Shown: positions 45,739-58,818 of the stretch, one piece after another
Layout of the letters: each line of letters begins with the position of its first letter
How positions within the stretch are numbered: the stretch's first letter is position 1
DNA from: Epichloe hybrida
Taxonomy: Eukaryota; Ascomycota; Sordariomycetes; Hypocreales; Clavicipitaceae
Direction: 5' to 3'
Length of the DNA stretch: 64,000 nt
Assembly: GCA_019022495.1 (NCBI GenBank)
Contig: JAFEKR010000008.1
Location: 2,294,001-2,358,000, forward strand
Notes under the pieces: model-generated
What the model was told of the DNA's origin: nothing
Seen by the model: only the letters and a program-made list of their open reading frames with translations
The model's database searches: none
Made by a program: the position numbers and the translations under genes

Positions 45739-48700
45739 ATGTCTAACTACCACCCCCCGTTCTCGAGCGCACCGCTCAAGACGGTTGAAGAAATCCAATT
45801 TGGCCTCATGTCCCCGGAAGAAATAAAAAACATGAGTGTTTGCCACATTTTGTATCCCGAGACCATGGACGAAACACGCACAAAGCCACGCGACGGTGGC
45901 CTCAACGATCCTCTGCTGGGCTCCATCGACCGAGGGCTCAAATGCAAAACATGCACGCAAGCAATGAGCGACTGTCCCGGTCATTTCGGTCACATCGAAT
46001 TGGCCAAACCCGTGTACCATCCCGGGTTCATCAAGAAGGTCAAGAAGATCTTGGAGATTGTCTGCCACAACTGTAGCAAGGTGCTGGCTGATACTGTTGG
46101 TCTATCCTGATGACTCTCCGTAGACTTTTTGCTTGACTTGAATTGTTTGCTAACAGCCGTCTTTCTTGCCAGAGCGATCCCGAGTTTGTCTCAGCTATCC
46201 AAACTCGAGACGCTAAGCTTCGCTTCAATCGTGTTTGGGCCGTGTGCAAGAAGAAGCGGAGATGTGAAAATGAAGATCGTACCGAAAAGAACGACGAAGA
46301 GTTTGCCCCAGGTATGAAACCAGTGGTAAACAACCATGGTGGTTGTGGCAATGTGCAACCGCAGGTTCGACAAGCCGCTCTCCAGCTCAAGGCTGCTTTC
46401 GATGTTGTCCAGGAAGACGGACCCAAGCGGCGGGAGACTGTGCCTATCACACCCGAAATGGCCCATGGTATCCTCAAAAGAATCTCCGAGGAAGACCTGC
46501 GCCAGATGGGTTTGAACTCGGATTATGCTCGACCTGAGTGGCTCATCATCACCGTTTTGCCTGTCCCCCCCCCTCCTGTACGTCCTAGTATTTCTATGGA
46601 CGGCACCAGCACGGGAATGCGAAACGAAGACGATTTGACGTATAAGCTTGGTGACATCATTCGTGCCAACGGTAATGTGAAGCAGGCGATTCGTGAAGGA
46701 TCCCCACAGCACATCGCCCGCGATTTTGAAGAACTGCTTCAATATCATGTAGCGACATACATGGACAATGATATTGCGGGACAGCCTCGCGCTCTGCAAA
46801 AGAGCGGTCGTCCTGTCAAGGCCATCAGAGCACGTTTAAAGGGCAAAGAAGGCCGACTGCGAGGCAATCTGATGGGAAAGCGTGTCGATTTTTCGGCCCG
46901 AACTGTTATCACTGGTGACGCCAACCTGTCACTCCACGAAGTCGGCGTCCCGCGCAGTATCGCTCGAACGCTCACATATCCCGAAACGGTCACTCCATAC
47001 AACATCGGTAAATTGCATCAGCTCGTTGAAAATGGACCTAACGAACATCCCGGTGCCAAGTACGTGATCCGGGCCGACGGCACCCGTATTGACTTGAGAC
47101 ATCACAGGCGAGCTGCCCAGATCTCTCTGGAATATGGCTGGAAGGTGGAACGACATTTAATGGATGGAGATTACATCATTTTCAACCGTCAGCCCTCGTT
47201 GCACAAGGAGTCCATGATGGGTCATCGTGTTCGTGTCATGCCCTACTCTACCTTCCGCTTGAACCTTTCCGTTACTTCACCCTACAACGCCGATTTCGAT
47301 GGTGACGAGATGAACTTGCACGTTCCCCAATCCGAGGAGACGCGTGCGGAGGTCAAGGAATTGTGTCTCGTTCCTAACAACATTGTTTCTCCTCAAAAGA
47401 ACGGGCCTCTCATGGGTGTTGTCCAGGATTCTCTTGCTGGCGCCTACAAGCTTTGCAGACGAGATACCTTCGTTGATAAAGAAATGGTCATGAACATGAT
47501 GCTTTGGGTTCCGAACTGGGATGGTGTCATCCCCCAGCCCGCCATTTTGAAGCCACGACCTCGCTGGACTGGTAAACAACTTATCAGCATGGTCATTCCC
47601 AAAGAAATCAGCTTGCACTCTCCTGAGTCGTCTGGCGGTCAAGACAATGCGGATATCCCGTTGAAAGACACTGGTCTTTTGATCCAGAGCGGCGAGCTTT
47701 TGTACGGTCTTTTGAAGAAGAAAAACATTGGTTCGGCCGCTGGAGGTATAGTTCACCTGAGTTACAATGAACTGGGTCCTGAGGGAGCCATGGCCTTCCT
47801 CAACGGTGTCCAACAAGTCGTCACGTACTGGCTCCTGAATAATGGCCACAGTATTGGTATCGGTGATACCGTGCCTGACAAACAGACTATCGAGAAGGTT
47901 CAAGTTCATATTGACACTCAAAAAGCGGAGGTCGCAAGACTGACGGCCCAAGCCACGGCCAATGAACTTGAAGCTCTTCCCGGTATGAATGTCCGAGCTA
48001 CGTTCGAAAACAAGGTGTCCATGGCTCTCAACTCCGCCCGTGACCAGGCTGGTACTACCACGCAGAGGAGCTTGAAGGACTCGAACAACGCCGTCACCAT
48101 GGCTGAGTCTGGTTCCAAGGGATCCTCAATCAACATCTCACAGATGACCGCTCTCGTTGGTCAGCAGATTGTGGAAGGTAAACGTATTCCGTTTGGCTTC
48201 AAATACCGAACATTGCCGCATTTTACAAAGGACGACTACTCCCCCGAAGCGCGTGGTTTCGTCGAAAACTCCTATCTCCGTGGCCTCACTCCTACCGAGT
48301 TTTTCTTCCACGCCATGGCTGGACGAGAAGGTCTCATCGACACTGCTGTCAAGACTGCCGAAACTGGATACATTCAGCGACGACTGGTCAAGGCTCTTGA
48401 AGATTTGAGTGCACGTTATGATGGGACTGTGCGAAACTCATTAGGAGACATCATTCAGTTCTTGTATGGCGAAGATGGGTTGGACGCTATGTGCATCGAG
48501 AAGCAGAAGCTTGGCATTCTCAAAATGTCCGATGCGGCATTCGAGACAAAGTATCGCCTCGACCTGGCCAACCCTCCCGATTGGTTCAAGAAGGATTATG
48601 AATACGGCAACGAGCTGGCGGGCGACAAGGAGTCCATGGACCTCTTGGACTCGGAGTGGGACCACCTTTTGAACGACCGTCGCATTGTGAGACTGATTAA

Positions 48701-51029
48701 CCGCACTAAGATGGGAGAGGAAATGATGCAGCTGCCTCTCAACATTGGCAGAATAATTGAAACTGCCAAGCGTGTTTACAACGTTCGGGCAACTGATCGC
48801 AGCAACCTGCGACCCGCGGATGTGATCCCGAGGATACAGAACCTGCTCAGTGACCTGAGAATTGTGCGCGGCTCGGACCCCATCTCCATCGAGGCCGATG
48901 AAAGTGCCACCATTCTTTTCAAGGCACTGATCCGCTCTCGTCTGGCTTTCAAAGAGATTGTCAAGGTCCATCGCTTGAACAAACTCGCATTCGACCACGT
49001 TTTGGGAGAGTTGCAGAATCGATGGGATCGAGCCTTTGTCAGCCCGGGTGAAATGGTCGGCGTTCTGGCAGCGCAGTCTATTGGTGAGCCCGCTACGCAA
49101 ATGACTCTGAACACGTTCCATTTTGCCGGTGTGTCTTCAAAGAACGTCACCTTGGGTGTGCCTCGTCTCAAGGAAATTCTCAACTTGGCCAAGGACATCA
49201 AGACGCCAAGCATGGCTGTGTACCTAAACACCCATTTGGGAACCCAGGAGCAGGCCAAGAAACTCCGAAGTTTGGTCGAATACACCAATCTTCGCTCCAT
49301 CACATCCGTCACCGAGATCTACTACGACCCAGACATCCAGGGCACTAGCATTGTCGAAGATATGGACATGGTTGAATCGTACTTTTTGATTCCTGACGAT
49401 TCCCAGGACACAACTGACCAGCAATCGAGGTGGCTTCTGCGCATTACTCTCGATCGACAAAAGCTCCTGGATAAAGAAATCAAGATTGATGACGTGGCTC
49501 AGCGAATCAAGGAAGAGTACCCCAGTGATTTGGCCATCATCTTCAGTGACAACAACGCGGACGAGCAAGTCATCCGTATCCGCACCATCCGAACCGACAA
49601 TGAGAAGGATGAGGACGGGGAGAAGAAGATTGAAGACGATGTGATGTTGAAACGTCTTGAGGCTCATCTTCTCGATACCCTGACTCTTCGAGGCGTGCCT
49701 GGTGTCGAGAGAGCTTTCTTGACCAAGGGTACCCGCCTGGTGGTTGACGACGATGGAGCCGAGATTGCCAAGAAGGACGATGAAAAGTGCACGCAGTGGT
49801 ACCTGGATACGTCTGGCTCCGCTCTGCGTGACGTTCTTGCCGTCGATGGCGTTGACCCCACGCGGACATACACCAACGACCTGTGGCAGATTGTCGAGGT
49901 GTTTGGCATTGAAGCTGCCCGTTCTGCACTGGTGAAGGAGCTGACCAATGTGTTGGCCTTTGACGGTTCATATGTCAATCATCGACACATTGCACTGCTG
50001 GTCGACGTGATGACGTACCGAGGCACCATCTCTGCCGTCACTCGACACGGTATTAACCGTGCTGATACCGGTGCGCTGATGCGTTGTTCATTTGAGGAAA
50101 CGGTGGAAATTCTGCTCGAAGCAGCGGCGAGTGGTGAGCTTGACGACTGCCGAGGTATTTCTGAAAACGTCATGCTGGGACAGTTGGCACCCATGGGTAC
50201 AGGCAACTTTGATGTTTTCCTGGACCCCAAGATGCTCGAGACGGTCATCTCGGACAACTCTCGCATGGGTCTTATGCCCGGCATGCCAGTCAAGGAGGGC
50301 GAAGCGGAGGGCGCGGCCACGCCTTACGACACTGGATCGCCCATGTCGAACGACTCGGGCTACATGAGCATCAGCTCACCAGCGGCAGGGAACTTCTCCC
50401 CCATCCAAGGTGCTGGGTCAGAAACACCGACAGGCTTCGGCCCCTACTTGACGCGCGGTGCGACGAGCCCCTTTAGCACGTCGCCAACATCACCGTTCAA
50501 CGCAAGCATGGCTGTTAGCTACTCTCCGTCGTCGCCCAATGCCGGTTACTCGCCCACATCGCCGCTCCTGGATGGCGGTGCTGGTCGTTACGCGACGTCG
50601 CCGTCGTTCAGCCCATCGTCTCCATCCTTTTCGCCGACATCACCCATGCTGCGACCCACCAGCCCTGCCAGCCCCAACTACAGCCCTACGTCGCCGAGTT
50701 ACTCACCAACCTCGCCAACGTCTCCTCGTCACTACTCGCCCACCTCGCCGGCGCAGTTCAACTCGCCCACATCACCCAGCTACTCGCCAGCCAGCCCCAA
50801 CTACAGCCCTGCGTCGCCCAACTTGCATGGCGCTGGTCCTACTTCTCCTTCGTACTCTCCAGCATCTCCCTCTTGGTCTCCAACATCTCCCGAGGCGTAC
50901 TCGCCGACGAGTCCAAGCTTCCAAAGGAGCCCTGGCAATCAGCAGAGCCCGACGAGCCCCAGCTACTCGCCGACCTCGCCTGCTTTCTCTCCCCGCACCC
51001 CCGGTCCGGGTAACTCGGGCAATCAATAG
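45739..51029 (+). CDS. RPB1: RNA polymerase II largest subunit Rpb1
   Basis: Role: catalytic subunit of nuclear RNA polymerase II. Seen: exon 1 is 45739-46095 (119 codons) and exon 2 is 46173-51029, for 1737 residues. The 77-bp intron has an atypical donor GTTGGT, but a good GCTAAC branch site and CCAG acceptor. Only this junction restores the conserved reading [16 protein letters not shown]. The clamp zinc site [17 protein letters not shown] is in exon 1. The metal-binding NADFDGD is at residues 491-497, with [13 protein letters not shown] before it. The bridge-helix and trigger-loop region ([26 protein letters not shown]) is intact. The C-terminal domain (from about residue 1545) has roughly 18 recognisable heptads, many degenerate (YSPASPN, WSPTSPE, FSPSSPS), fewer and more irregular than the 26 of yeast, as is usual for filamentous ascomycetes. 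Confidence 0.98.
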
Positions 51030-53878
51030 TACGTTGCATTTCACAATTGCTCTCTTTCCTCCATGGTATACGAGGTTGACCAACAAAATCGACACAGTTC
51101 TCCCAACTCGCCCTCTAACGACTGATTTTCCGTAATTGATTAATGCATACGAGACACAGGCTGTCCTCGACCTTTCTTTTTTTTTTTTTATCCATATATA
51201 CTAAATCCTGTTGTGTCATGTCCGCTTCTTTCATCGTTTTCTTTTATTCTCGCCATCAGTTTTCCCGCTTTTGTTCTTTTTCTCACCCCAAAACCAAAAA
51301 AAAAGGGGGTGGAAGAGAGGGGGGCGAGGGGGAGCTCAGCATTCTAGAGCATATGCATGGCAAAGAAAGGGAAAGATGTCTGACCCTGAGAAGGAGGCAT
51401 AAGAGTACGGGGGAAAAGGTGATAACACTGACATCATGACACCGTCCAACGAAAGGATTAGTAAAATCGTGAAGAAAAAAAAAAGATAACACAATCATCC
51501 ACGTTAATAAACGATATATTGGGAGGGCTACCGGGGGGGGTACGGTCAGCCAAGTGGCGGGAGAAGACTGTAACAAGGGCCGTAACCCCCAAGATGTACA
51601 ATATCGCAGTGATGGATGGGGTTGGTTCTTTGCGGTGGAAGCAACAGCAACAGCAACATTAAGAGGGGAGTTGAAGCGAAGTGTACGGGAGGTGGTTGAT
51701 ATATATTTTTACTGTTTCGCAAGGAAGAATGATGACGCAGATGCATTAGATTGAGCACTATTTTGCATTCCATTTGATCTTTCACGACAGTGTCTTCTCA
51801 TGACTGTGGGTTTCCCTTCCCAGCAAACTCGTCCCTCCCTGCCTTGAACGGACAACAACGATGGGATGACGGGGCAGGCCCCTTGTCGAAAGCACGTTGC
51901 ATCAGCAGACCAGGCCAGGCCCTCCATGCACGTTGGGTCAAGTACCGTCGGTCGGCCGAGTACATATCTACATACGAGCGAGGAACGTGCCATCGCATCG
52001 ATCAATCTCTTCCCTCATTCCACCTCGTTAAGCGCAAAAAGGTATACAGAAACGAGCGGCGGCTCAGCATCGTTATTCTGACATGGCGAGTTATTTTTTT
52101 TCCCTTCCACCATGCATCACAAATGCTTTGCCGCGGATTATTCCCCGCGTACTACTAACTCTACGAATTGTACAACTCGCCCGACTACAAAGTAAGTTTG
52201 ACTTGCGAATAGACGCTTCTTTTTCCCAGGGGAGGAGGGGGGGCGCACTTTCCCCGATCCCGCCTGGCTCCCGGCCGAGCCGAGCCCGAGCCCGAGACGG
52301 CACGTATGCTTTCCGCGCATTAGTATCGAATCATGTGACGATGTAGTTGCGCCTAAGCAGGGCCCTTTTTTTCAGGTGGGTGGCCTTTGTCTGTCCCCCC
52401 CCTGCCCCGCAGCCCTGGGCGGACCCCCCTTCTTCGTCGCTGTGCCTGGCCGCCTTCAAGCGGCCTGCCTCGCTTATCCCCGAGAACTACACTACACCCA
52501 GGACAAGAAAAGACAAGGGGGCGTCGTTAAAGTAAAAAAAATTGGAGGAAAAGAAAGAAAAAGTTGAATGGACGTTAGTTAACATCTCGCGGCATCTCCG
52601 CAAAGGCCCTCTTTTGTTGTCCTGGACTCCTTCCTGGACAAATGGATGTAATGGGTGAAATAATGGATCGGAGCACCCGAACATGGCGCCCACGATCGCA
52701 CCAAAAGGATTCTTGTCAATGGGAACCCGAATAGAGCTTGTAGCACAGCCACGCCAGCGCCACGCAGCCTGCCCATTCGGCCAAAGTCTCTACTTATTCG
52801 ATTGCACTCATTGCCATGATGCGTTCTTTTTTTTCTTTTTCGGTTGAAGGGGGGGGCGCACTGTGTTTGTGAGCCTGGCCGGCTCTTGGGCGTGGGCGCA
52901 AGAGGGAAGAGATGGTCGCGTATCTGGCCGCATGGTTGACTCCATCAGGCTGTGCCTGTGCCGTACGCCCGCCCGTGTTTGTCGACAAACTGCGTTCGAC
53001 ATTTCGAGATGGGCTCTGGAACCGGCTACTTGGTAAATGATTCATCATGTAACGTGTACGACAGCAAAGTGTGCCCAGAAAATGGCTGAAACACGTCACA
53101 TGGAGATGCAGAGAGAGATGAAGAAAGGGACATCGAGAGATGCTAAGTGGGCGAATGCAGGCGGTCATTCCATCCGAGTCAGACCAAGGCACACACGCAC
53201 GCACAGAGATAATCGACAAATTGTGATCCGCAGGCCACGCAGGCCAAAAGGTTGCTATTATCCAGCTAGCTCATCATCACACAAGCCATTATCGAGGTAA
53301 CCGTCACCACTTTCTGCCACGTCAATGGAGCACTCTTGGCTCTCGAGCAGGCCACTATATCCATCCCTGTTGGCCAGTGTGCCTTCCCTTTTCTCTTTTC
53401 ATCCAAGGCTAGGCAAGGAGGGTCACCAAGAGATGGTGCTAACAAAGGCAGAAAACGCCTCTCAAACTAGATGAGCTCGCGCGAGCTAACTCAAAAGTTG
53501 ACTGAAATCCGCCAGGGGATACAGGTGTAGAAAATTGTAGAGATGAACAAGACGGCATGAGGTGGTAAAAGAAAGACATATATACACATCGTCTAGTCTT
53601 AGTGTCTACAGGAGAACGAGGAAGCTTGATAGAAGAGAAAGCAAGGGAAGAAAAAAAAAAAAAAAGTTTAGAAGCAAGAAGATGGGTTTAATCCATTTAG
53701 TGCCGACTTGTTCTTTTCGGTCCTTTTGCAAAATTCAAGAGCAGAGAAGCCCGGTGCTGCTAGATCGTCGAGTGTACGCCTACAGCTTGGTTCGTCTTCT
53801 CAGTCTGCAGCTGTGAGGCATCGGGTTCAGGGACCAAGTCATCATCCACATGAGGGAGAGACCACAGCGACGGACCTA
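51030..53878. other. Gene-poor region downstream of RPB1
   Basis: No gene is supported. It has T- and A-homopolymers (51178-51190, 51297-51304, 53649-53665), G/C-rich blocks near 52230-52300 and 52400-52430, and short frames without motifs. The 3' end of the 54-codon peptide gene begins at 53879 and its 3' untranslated region probably lies in the last few hundred bases here. Confidence 0.55.
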
Positions 53879-54043
53879 CTAGGACTGAGCCGGGTTAGGA
53901 CACTGAGGTCGGTTGCAGTATCCCTGCCATGTTTGGGTGCCTTGATTGACGACATTGGTGCAGCTGCAAGTGGGTTTCGGGGACGACCGCGTGACGGTGC
54001 ATCCGCAGGAGGTCCAGTAGTCAGTGGTGATCCAAATGCACAT
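53879..54043 (-). CDS. Small cysteine-rich peptide, 54 aa, probably not secreted
   Basis: Seen: the minus strand has an ATG at 54043 and TAG at 53881-53879. The 54 residues open MCIWITTDYWTSCGC, include TCSCTNVVNQGTQTWQGYC, and end CNRPQCPNPAQS. Cysteines are at 2, 13, 15, 26, 28, 43 and 48: two C-x-C pairs and a C-x4-C. Upstream on the same strand a TATATA box (54280-54286) is followed by a CT-rich leader of about 200 nt, and this ATG is the first ATG after the box. Trp, Tyr and Cys are well above chance. There is no signal peptide. Inference: a real small gene for a cytosolic, possibly metal-binding peptide. The two C-x-C pairs would suit zinc or copper, but that is a guess. I do not recognise the family with confidence. 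An alternative is an upstream first exon joined at TAG (54083), which would add an N-terminus. Confidence 0.6.
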   Translation of the reverse strand: MCIWITTDYWTSCGCTVTRSSPKPTCSCTNVVNQGTQTWQGYCNRPQCPNPAQS

Positions 54044-54279
54044 TATGACCGAGTGTCCAAGTCGTAGGCTCTAGGCGGATGGCGGAAGGTCTTGACTCTT
54101 GGGTAGCCAAGGTGTTCGTGGAGATGGGTTCAAGTTGAAATCCACAGGTAAAAGTCTTTATCAGAGAAGAAGGCCAAGGTTTGCGAGTGTCTCGACTTGA
54201 ATGGAGAGCCTGCAAGATGCGAAAGATGAGTCTGAAGTGATGAACGAATAGCTGGAATCAAGTCGAGTACTCAAGGCCC

Positions 54280-54286
54280 TATATAA
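54280..54286 (-). promoter_or_regulatory. TATA box of the 54-aa cysteine-rich peptide gene
   Basis: TATATA on the minus strand, followed by a pyrimidine-rich leader and no ATG until the start codon at 54043. The spacing suits a transcript with a leader of roughly 200 nt. Confidence 0.5.
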
Positions 54287-55114
54287 CTGGAGGCATGCAC
54301 TGTATGTCCCGGCAATATAGTAGTCACCAACTCATAGCGGCTGGTTTGCTGAGTCCGAAGAGCTAACGACAAGTTTTCGACTTTGGCTTTGGCTCTGGCT
54401 TTGGCTGTGACTTTGGCTTTGGGGGGGAAACGAGAGACACCAATCAAGCCTCTAGAAGCACGAGACAACTGATTTTCCACTTGGCCGGCAGGACCGAAAG
54501 GGATGTATGGGATGTATGTGACAGTTGGACGACGGCCGGCGATGGCTCGACTTCCTGCACCCTTGACCTGGACAAATGCTGTTGGTAGACCGAGCAGGGT
54601 GCCTCTGTCGACTGCTATCAGCTGCCGGGGTTTGATGTCCCTGAGCCAGCCGTCTTGTCTTGGAAAGGGTCGATCAATTGACAGTGTATATCGTTTATGT
54701 GCGCTTGAACATGTCAGTGCCAGCCTAGGGGGCGATATGAAGCATCTATAGCCTCCAAATCAAGCTTGCTAAAGCATCGTGTCGGCTACGTCAAGACGGC
54801 TCGGTCTGACGCGCCAAGGTAAGGCGTCCGTGAAGAGGAGTCGGAATCGATAGGAAAGACGAATAGGCAAAGACCAACAACCGCACTTGGTCTCCATATG
54901 ATCCCAGACCATGTATGTAATTCCCTTGGGGGTGTGGATGGTAGGCAGTACAGTGAGTAGTGGCAAGAGGAGAAACGGCAAAGCCAAGAAGAAGAAGCCG
55001 GAGCGTGCCATCGAAGTTTGACTGCATCGAGGGCGTGTGATTTGCAATCGGAGCCCGGTGGGCGCGGGAGGGGCGCGAAGAAGAGATGCATCCGAGATGC
55101 ATTCAATCACTCTG

Positions 55115-55163
55115 TCTGGTACCTGGTGTCTGGTCCCTGGTGTCTGGTACCTGGTGTCTGGTG
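55115..55163. repeat. 14-bp minisatellite TCTGGTACCTGGTG, 3.5 copies
   Basis: Three tandem copies of TCTGGTACCTGGTG (the second has CCC for TAC) and a half copy. No gene spans it with confidence. Confidence 0.85.
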
Positions 55164-55998
55164 TAAGCCAACGACGGTCCATCTCGTCATCAGCCGGGCT
55201 GCCAGCCGAAGGAAGATCCAAGGTTAGCTAAACCAAACTAGAGCCCTGAGGACTAGAACCCTGAAGGTTGCCTGAAGGGGCCAGAATTCACGGCCAGGCG
55301 AAAAGGGCAGGGGTAGGACAAACTGGACGTGGACGATGATGCAAGAGCGCGAATCTCCGGTTCACGAAGCACTCAACAACATGGTTGGTTGAAGCGGGCC
55401 ACGGACGTTGGTCGGGCCAAACTCAACATCTAGTCAGAAATGGATCAAATCATGGCGCTGCGCAAAGCACTGCTCTGCACTGCTCTGCACTGCCCTGCTC
55501 TGCTCTGCTGTTGAGTTTCCAAATTCCAACATCTTTTGCTGGTCCCAGTCCGGCTGGGACGATGGGACGATTGGACGATGTTTGGGTCTGGCCTGGTCGG
55601 TCACTTGGTGGTTATACCACTGCCACTGCAAGGCAGAGTCGTTCACATCTGTGCGGTTGAGCAGGCAGCTGCTTGCTTGTTGGGCAAGCGCACTTGGCTC
55701 AAGTGCTCGTCGATTGTCGATTGTCGATTGTGGAAACTACCTTCCCAGAGACGAAGTGGAGGGCAACTAGGGCAGCTGCAGCTGGGGACAAGGGGGGGCG
55801 TGAGTGACCGTGGAGTGAACGTTCATGACTGGTGACAGGTGTTGGTGTGGCTGGCAGTCGGGACCCAGTTGCCAGCTGCCAGACCGGAGCTCAGGGAAGG
55901 AGGAAGGTGCTGTCACTGTCACTTCCAGCAAGCAGGTAGATAAATAAAAGTTGATGCTAAACTCGGAGCAACTCATAAAAGTTGAGAACAAAACACAG

Positions 55999-56058
55999 AG
56001 ACGACTGACTAGACGACTGACTGGACGACTGACTGGACGACTGACTGGACGACTGACT
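55999..56058. repeat. 12-bp minisatellite GGACGACTGACT, 5 copies
   Basis: Five tandem copies of a 12-bp unit, the first two starting AG and the last three GG. The length is a multiple of three, so it makes a spurious repeat peptide in any frame that crosses it. Confidence 0.9.
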
Positions 56059-58604
56059 CCAACCGCAGCAAGGTGCAGCAAATCTGAATCTGCGTGAACC
56101 TTGAACATTCCCATTGCGAGTTTACCTTCTCCTTTGAGAAGTAACTCATGCCATGCATAGCTGTGCCGCTTTCTTTCAACCTTGACCCCAATGAGTCAAT
56201 GACCTAACCCGGGATTACCCCTCACATTCTTTGTTGCCTGCATCCTTTTTACCTTCGAATGTTACCCTGCGACATGTTGAGTTGCGCCTACCAACAATGC
56301 GTTGACGAACCTATGGCGGAAGTCCGCAAAGACGTGCATTTCCGTTTTTTTTTATTCCGTCCCGACGACGACAACACGAGACGAAGCGACATGGGTAACA
56401 AGAATGCGCTTAGTGTACACTTTCGACACTACAACCAAAGGCCGAAACAAAGAATACTTCACTTTTTTTTTTTGCGGTAAATTCAAAAGTAGTGGTAGAA
56501 ACGAATGCGTCTTTGGATCACACCAAACCTCGAGTGGTTAATTTGTGTATCAAGAAACACCTCTGACCGACTTCATTTCCATCAAGTCACAAAGTCGCAC
56601 AGACAGGGCTTTAGGCGCCGGGTGGGGACCTCTTCTCGTAAGGGCTCCTAAGAAATCCCTGTATTATTATGCGTGTTATGTCCAGACGCGACAGGCGAGC
56701 CCTGGAGTCGATAGACTGACCACCTGCTCATGCACGACGGCTAACGCGTCTCAGTCTGATAAATGAGCCGCAAGGTGACGATATTTACAACTTCAACTTC
56801 TGCCATGGCTTAGTGGTCAACCTCACCCCCGGCCGGCATGGTGGATCCATGCTGCAAGACCACGGACGGCGCTTACAGGCAATGGCGGCTATTATATCAT
56901 TGCCGAGCCGTCCCCGCGTTGTTCATAAGCTGGCTCAGTTGGTTGATTGTGGCGGTGACCAGGCAGTCAGTCTCTGTCGTCACTGACTCGTCAGGGATCT
57001 TAGCACAATACAACCTCCCGCTTCTGAACAGACGCAATTTGCTTACCATTGGGATAAATGTCTCGGTACCCATGGCGGTACTAGAGTTAGGTGCTCGTCA
57101 AGGATTCTACACGCGATCATCACTACTAACCTAGTCCGGGACCTAAGAAAGGCCGTTCCTGCCGCAAGAACCAATCAGATAACGGCGTAGGCGCCGCGAA
57201 TGCTGCACTTGGGTAGTTCTTGGCCCCCGCTGTTGTTGCTCGCGGTAGCGCTTAACGATGACCAGGGTAGGGTCGCAGAATAGAGAGGTTCCCGCAAAGC
57301 CGATCAACGTCGATCTCGATGGGGATGTAAAAGAAAAGGGGCAGACGATTGGAAGCAGAATGCTGCATATGCACTCTCGATGGTCAATCTTCTCTCAGTC
57401 GCCGTAATGATGGCGACATGTACTGGGGTTGTTGGATGGATGGCGCGTGAGCACTAAGGAGGGAGAGATGGCGCATCAATAACATACCTTGCCAGCAGCA
57501 GGAGCGCAGTTTGTTGAAATGGTCAATGGTAAGCGGGATACAGCATGATTTCGGTTTGATGCCATTAAAACCACATCGGGAAGGGTTCGATTTCCATCTC
57601 GGTCGGACAAGAACGAGAAAAGCTGTCCTCACTCATTTTCTACTTACCCTGGACTGCACCTTGACACCAACGCTCACCAGAGGCCGGACCCTGCAATGTT
57701 AAACCATTGCCGATGTTTTGAGCAACGGGGACATGTTGGGCAGTTTTGTCTTGCTCCGTGTCACATAATACTTGGTCCAACATATTCCACCACGATACGA
57801 CGTAGCATAGTCCGAGGGGGTATGTCCAATGATGGGTCAAACGTTCATCACATTTACATCAACAATGTCCGAACTTGTGCTCGGCAATTATTTCGTCACC
57901 GTTGAGAGCGGGGCACGATCCCGTTTCCGTTGCGTCCTTTTTCTATGGCCGACGCACTCGGCTTCGGCAACATGTCGAAATTCCCACTCAGCTACGGAGT
58001 ACATGAGAAACGGAAACGGAACACCACGATGGCACGGCACCCGGGAGTTCCCATTGCCTAGAGCGGGCACACCCGATAAAAAAAAGATTAAAAAAAAAAT
58101 GCTGTCTCCAAGACCATCGTTTTTCGCTGGCGCGACGGTGGGAAGCGGGCCATCCAACCATGCCGCCCACATGCCACATGCCACATGCCGCCACCCCTCG
58201 GACGCGAGACCCGTTCTGAGATTTCTGCGGATCAACTGACCAGCTTGTACGTTGTAGTTGCAGTAGCCGGTGCATGGGTTGCTGGGCTAGAATGTCCGGC
58301 GAGCCTGCGACAATGTCGTCAACGCGGAGGCGACTTTGACTGACTGACTGTACGGAGGGAGTACCTTGCACGTTTTGATATCTCGGGTGAGACAAGCGGC
58401 CCCAGTCATTTCACTCATCCACACGCAGTAGGTGTACTCGGTACGGAGTACTCCGTCCGTTCCGTACGAAGTCTTACGAAGTCGACAACAACCCTTGCCT
58501 TGCCTGCTCCAGGCTGTGACATGGCATGGCATCATGCAGGGATGGGGGGACATGTATCACGGCAGCGAATCTGCGTGGCCATGGCATGACATGACAGACC
58601 GAAT

Positions 58605-58613
58605 AAGTATAAA
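58605..58613 (+). promoter_or_regulatory. TATA box of the 87-aa small protein gene
   Basis: GTATAAAAG stands about 210 bp before the ATG at 58819 and is followed by a CT-rich leader. The leader contains a possible short intron, GTAAAC at about 58700 to TTGTCAG at 58726. Confidence 0.55.
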
Positions 58614-58818
58614 AGAGAGCGCACACGAACGGTCCCAGCTTTCCTCTGTCTTCCCGCACACCATCTTCTCACCAAGAAATCAATTTGCCTCTCGTCCCTG
58701 GTAAACCCCCTACCTACCTTGTCAGACCCAAATTTGGAAATCAAGCCATACGACCAAACCACTTGTTCAATCTTGTCCCATCACCAACATCCCAAGCTAC
58801 GTATATGCACATATAAAC

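Larger units (their letters stand above)
54287..58604. other. Gene-poor region with tandem repeats
   Basis: I see no convincing gene. Features are a GGCTTTGGCT-type repeat at about 54381-54420, a 14-bp array at 55115-55163, CTGCTCTGCA repeats at about 55470-55510, and a 12-bp array at 55999-56058. TACGGAGTA-type motifs lie near 57993 and 58441. A minus-strand frame starting at 55011 begins with a hydrophobic stretch but is weak. A tRNA-like A box at 56808 has no partner B box. Confidence 0.55.

Noticed and set aside
54769..55011. Minus-strand 80-codon frame opening MARSGFFFLALPFLLLPLL
   Set aside because: The hydrophobic start is attractive, but the rest looks random and a minisatellite occupies the upstream leader. 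Kept only as a note.
56801..56880. tRNA-like A box (TGGCTTAGTGG) at about 56806
   Set aside because: No B box at the right distance and no pairing acceptor stem.
57580..57610. B-box-like GGGTTCGATTTCC
   Set aside because: No A box at proper spacing and no matching acceptor stem.
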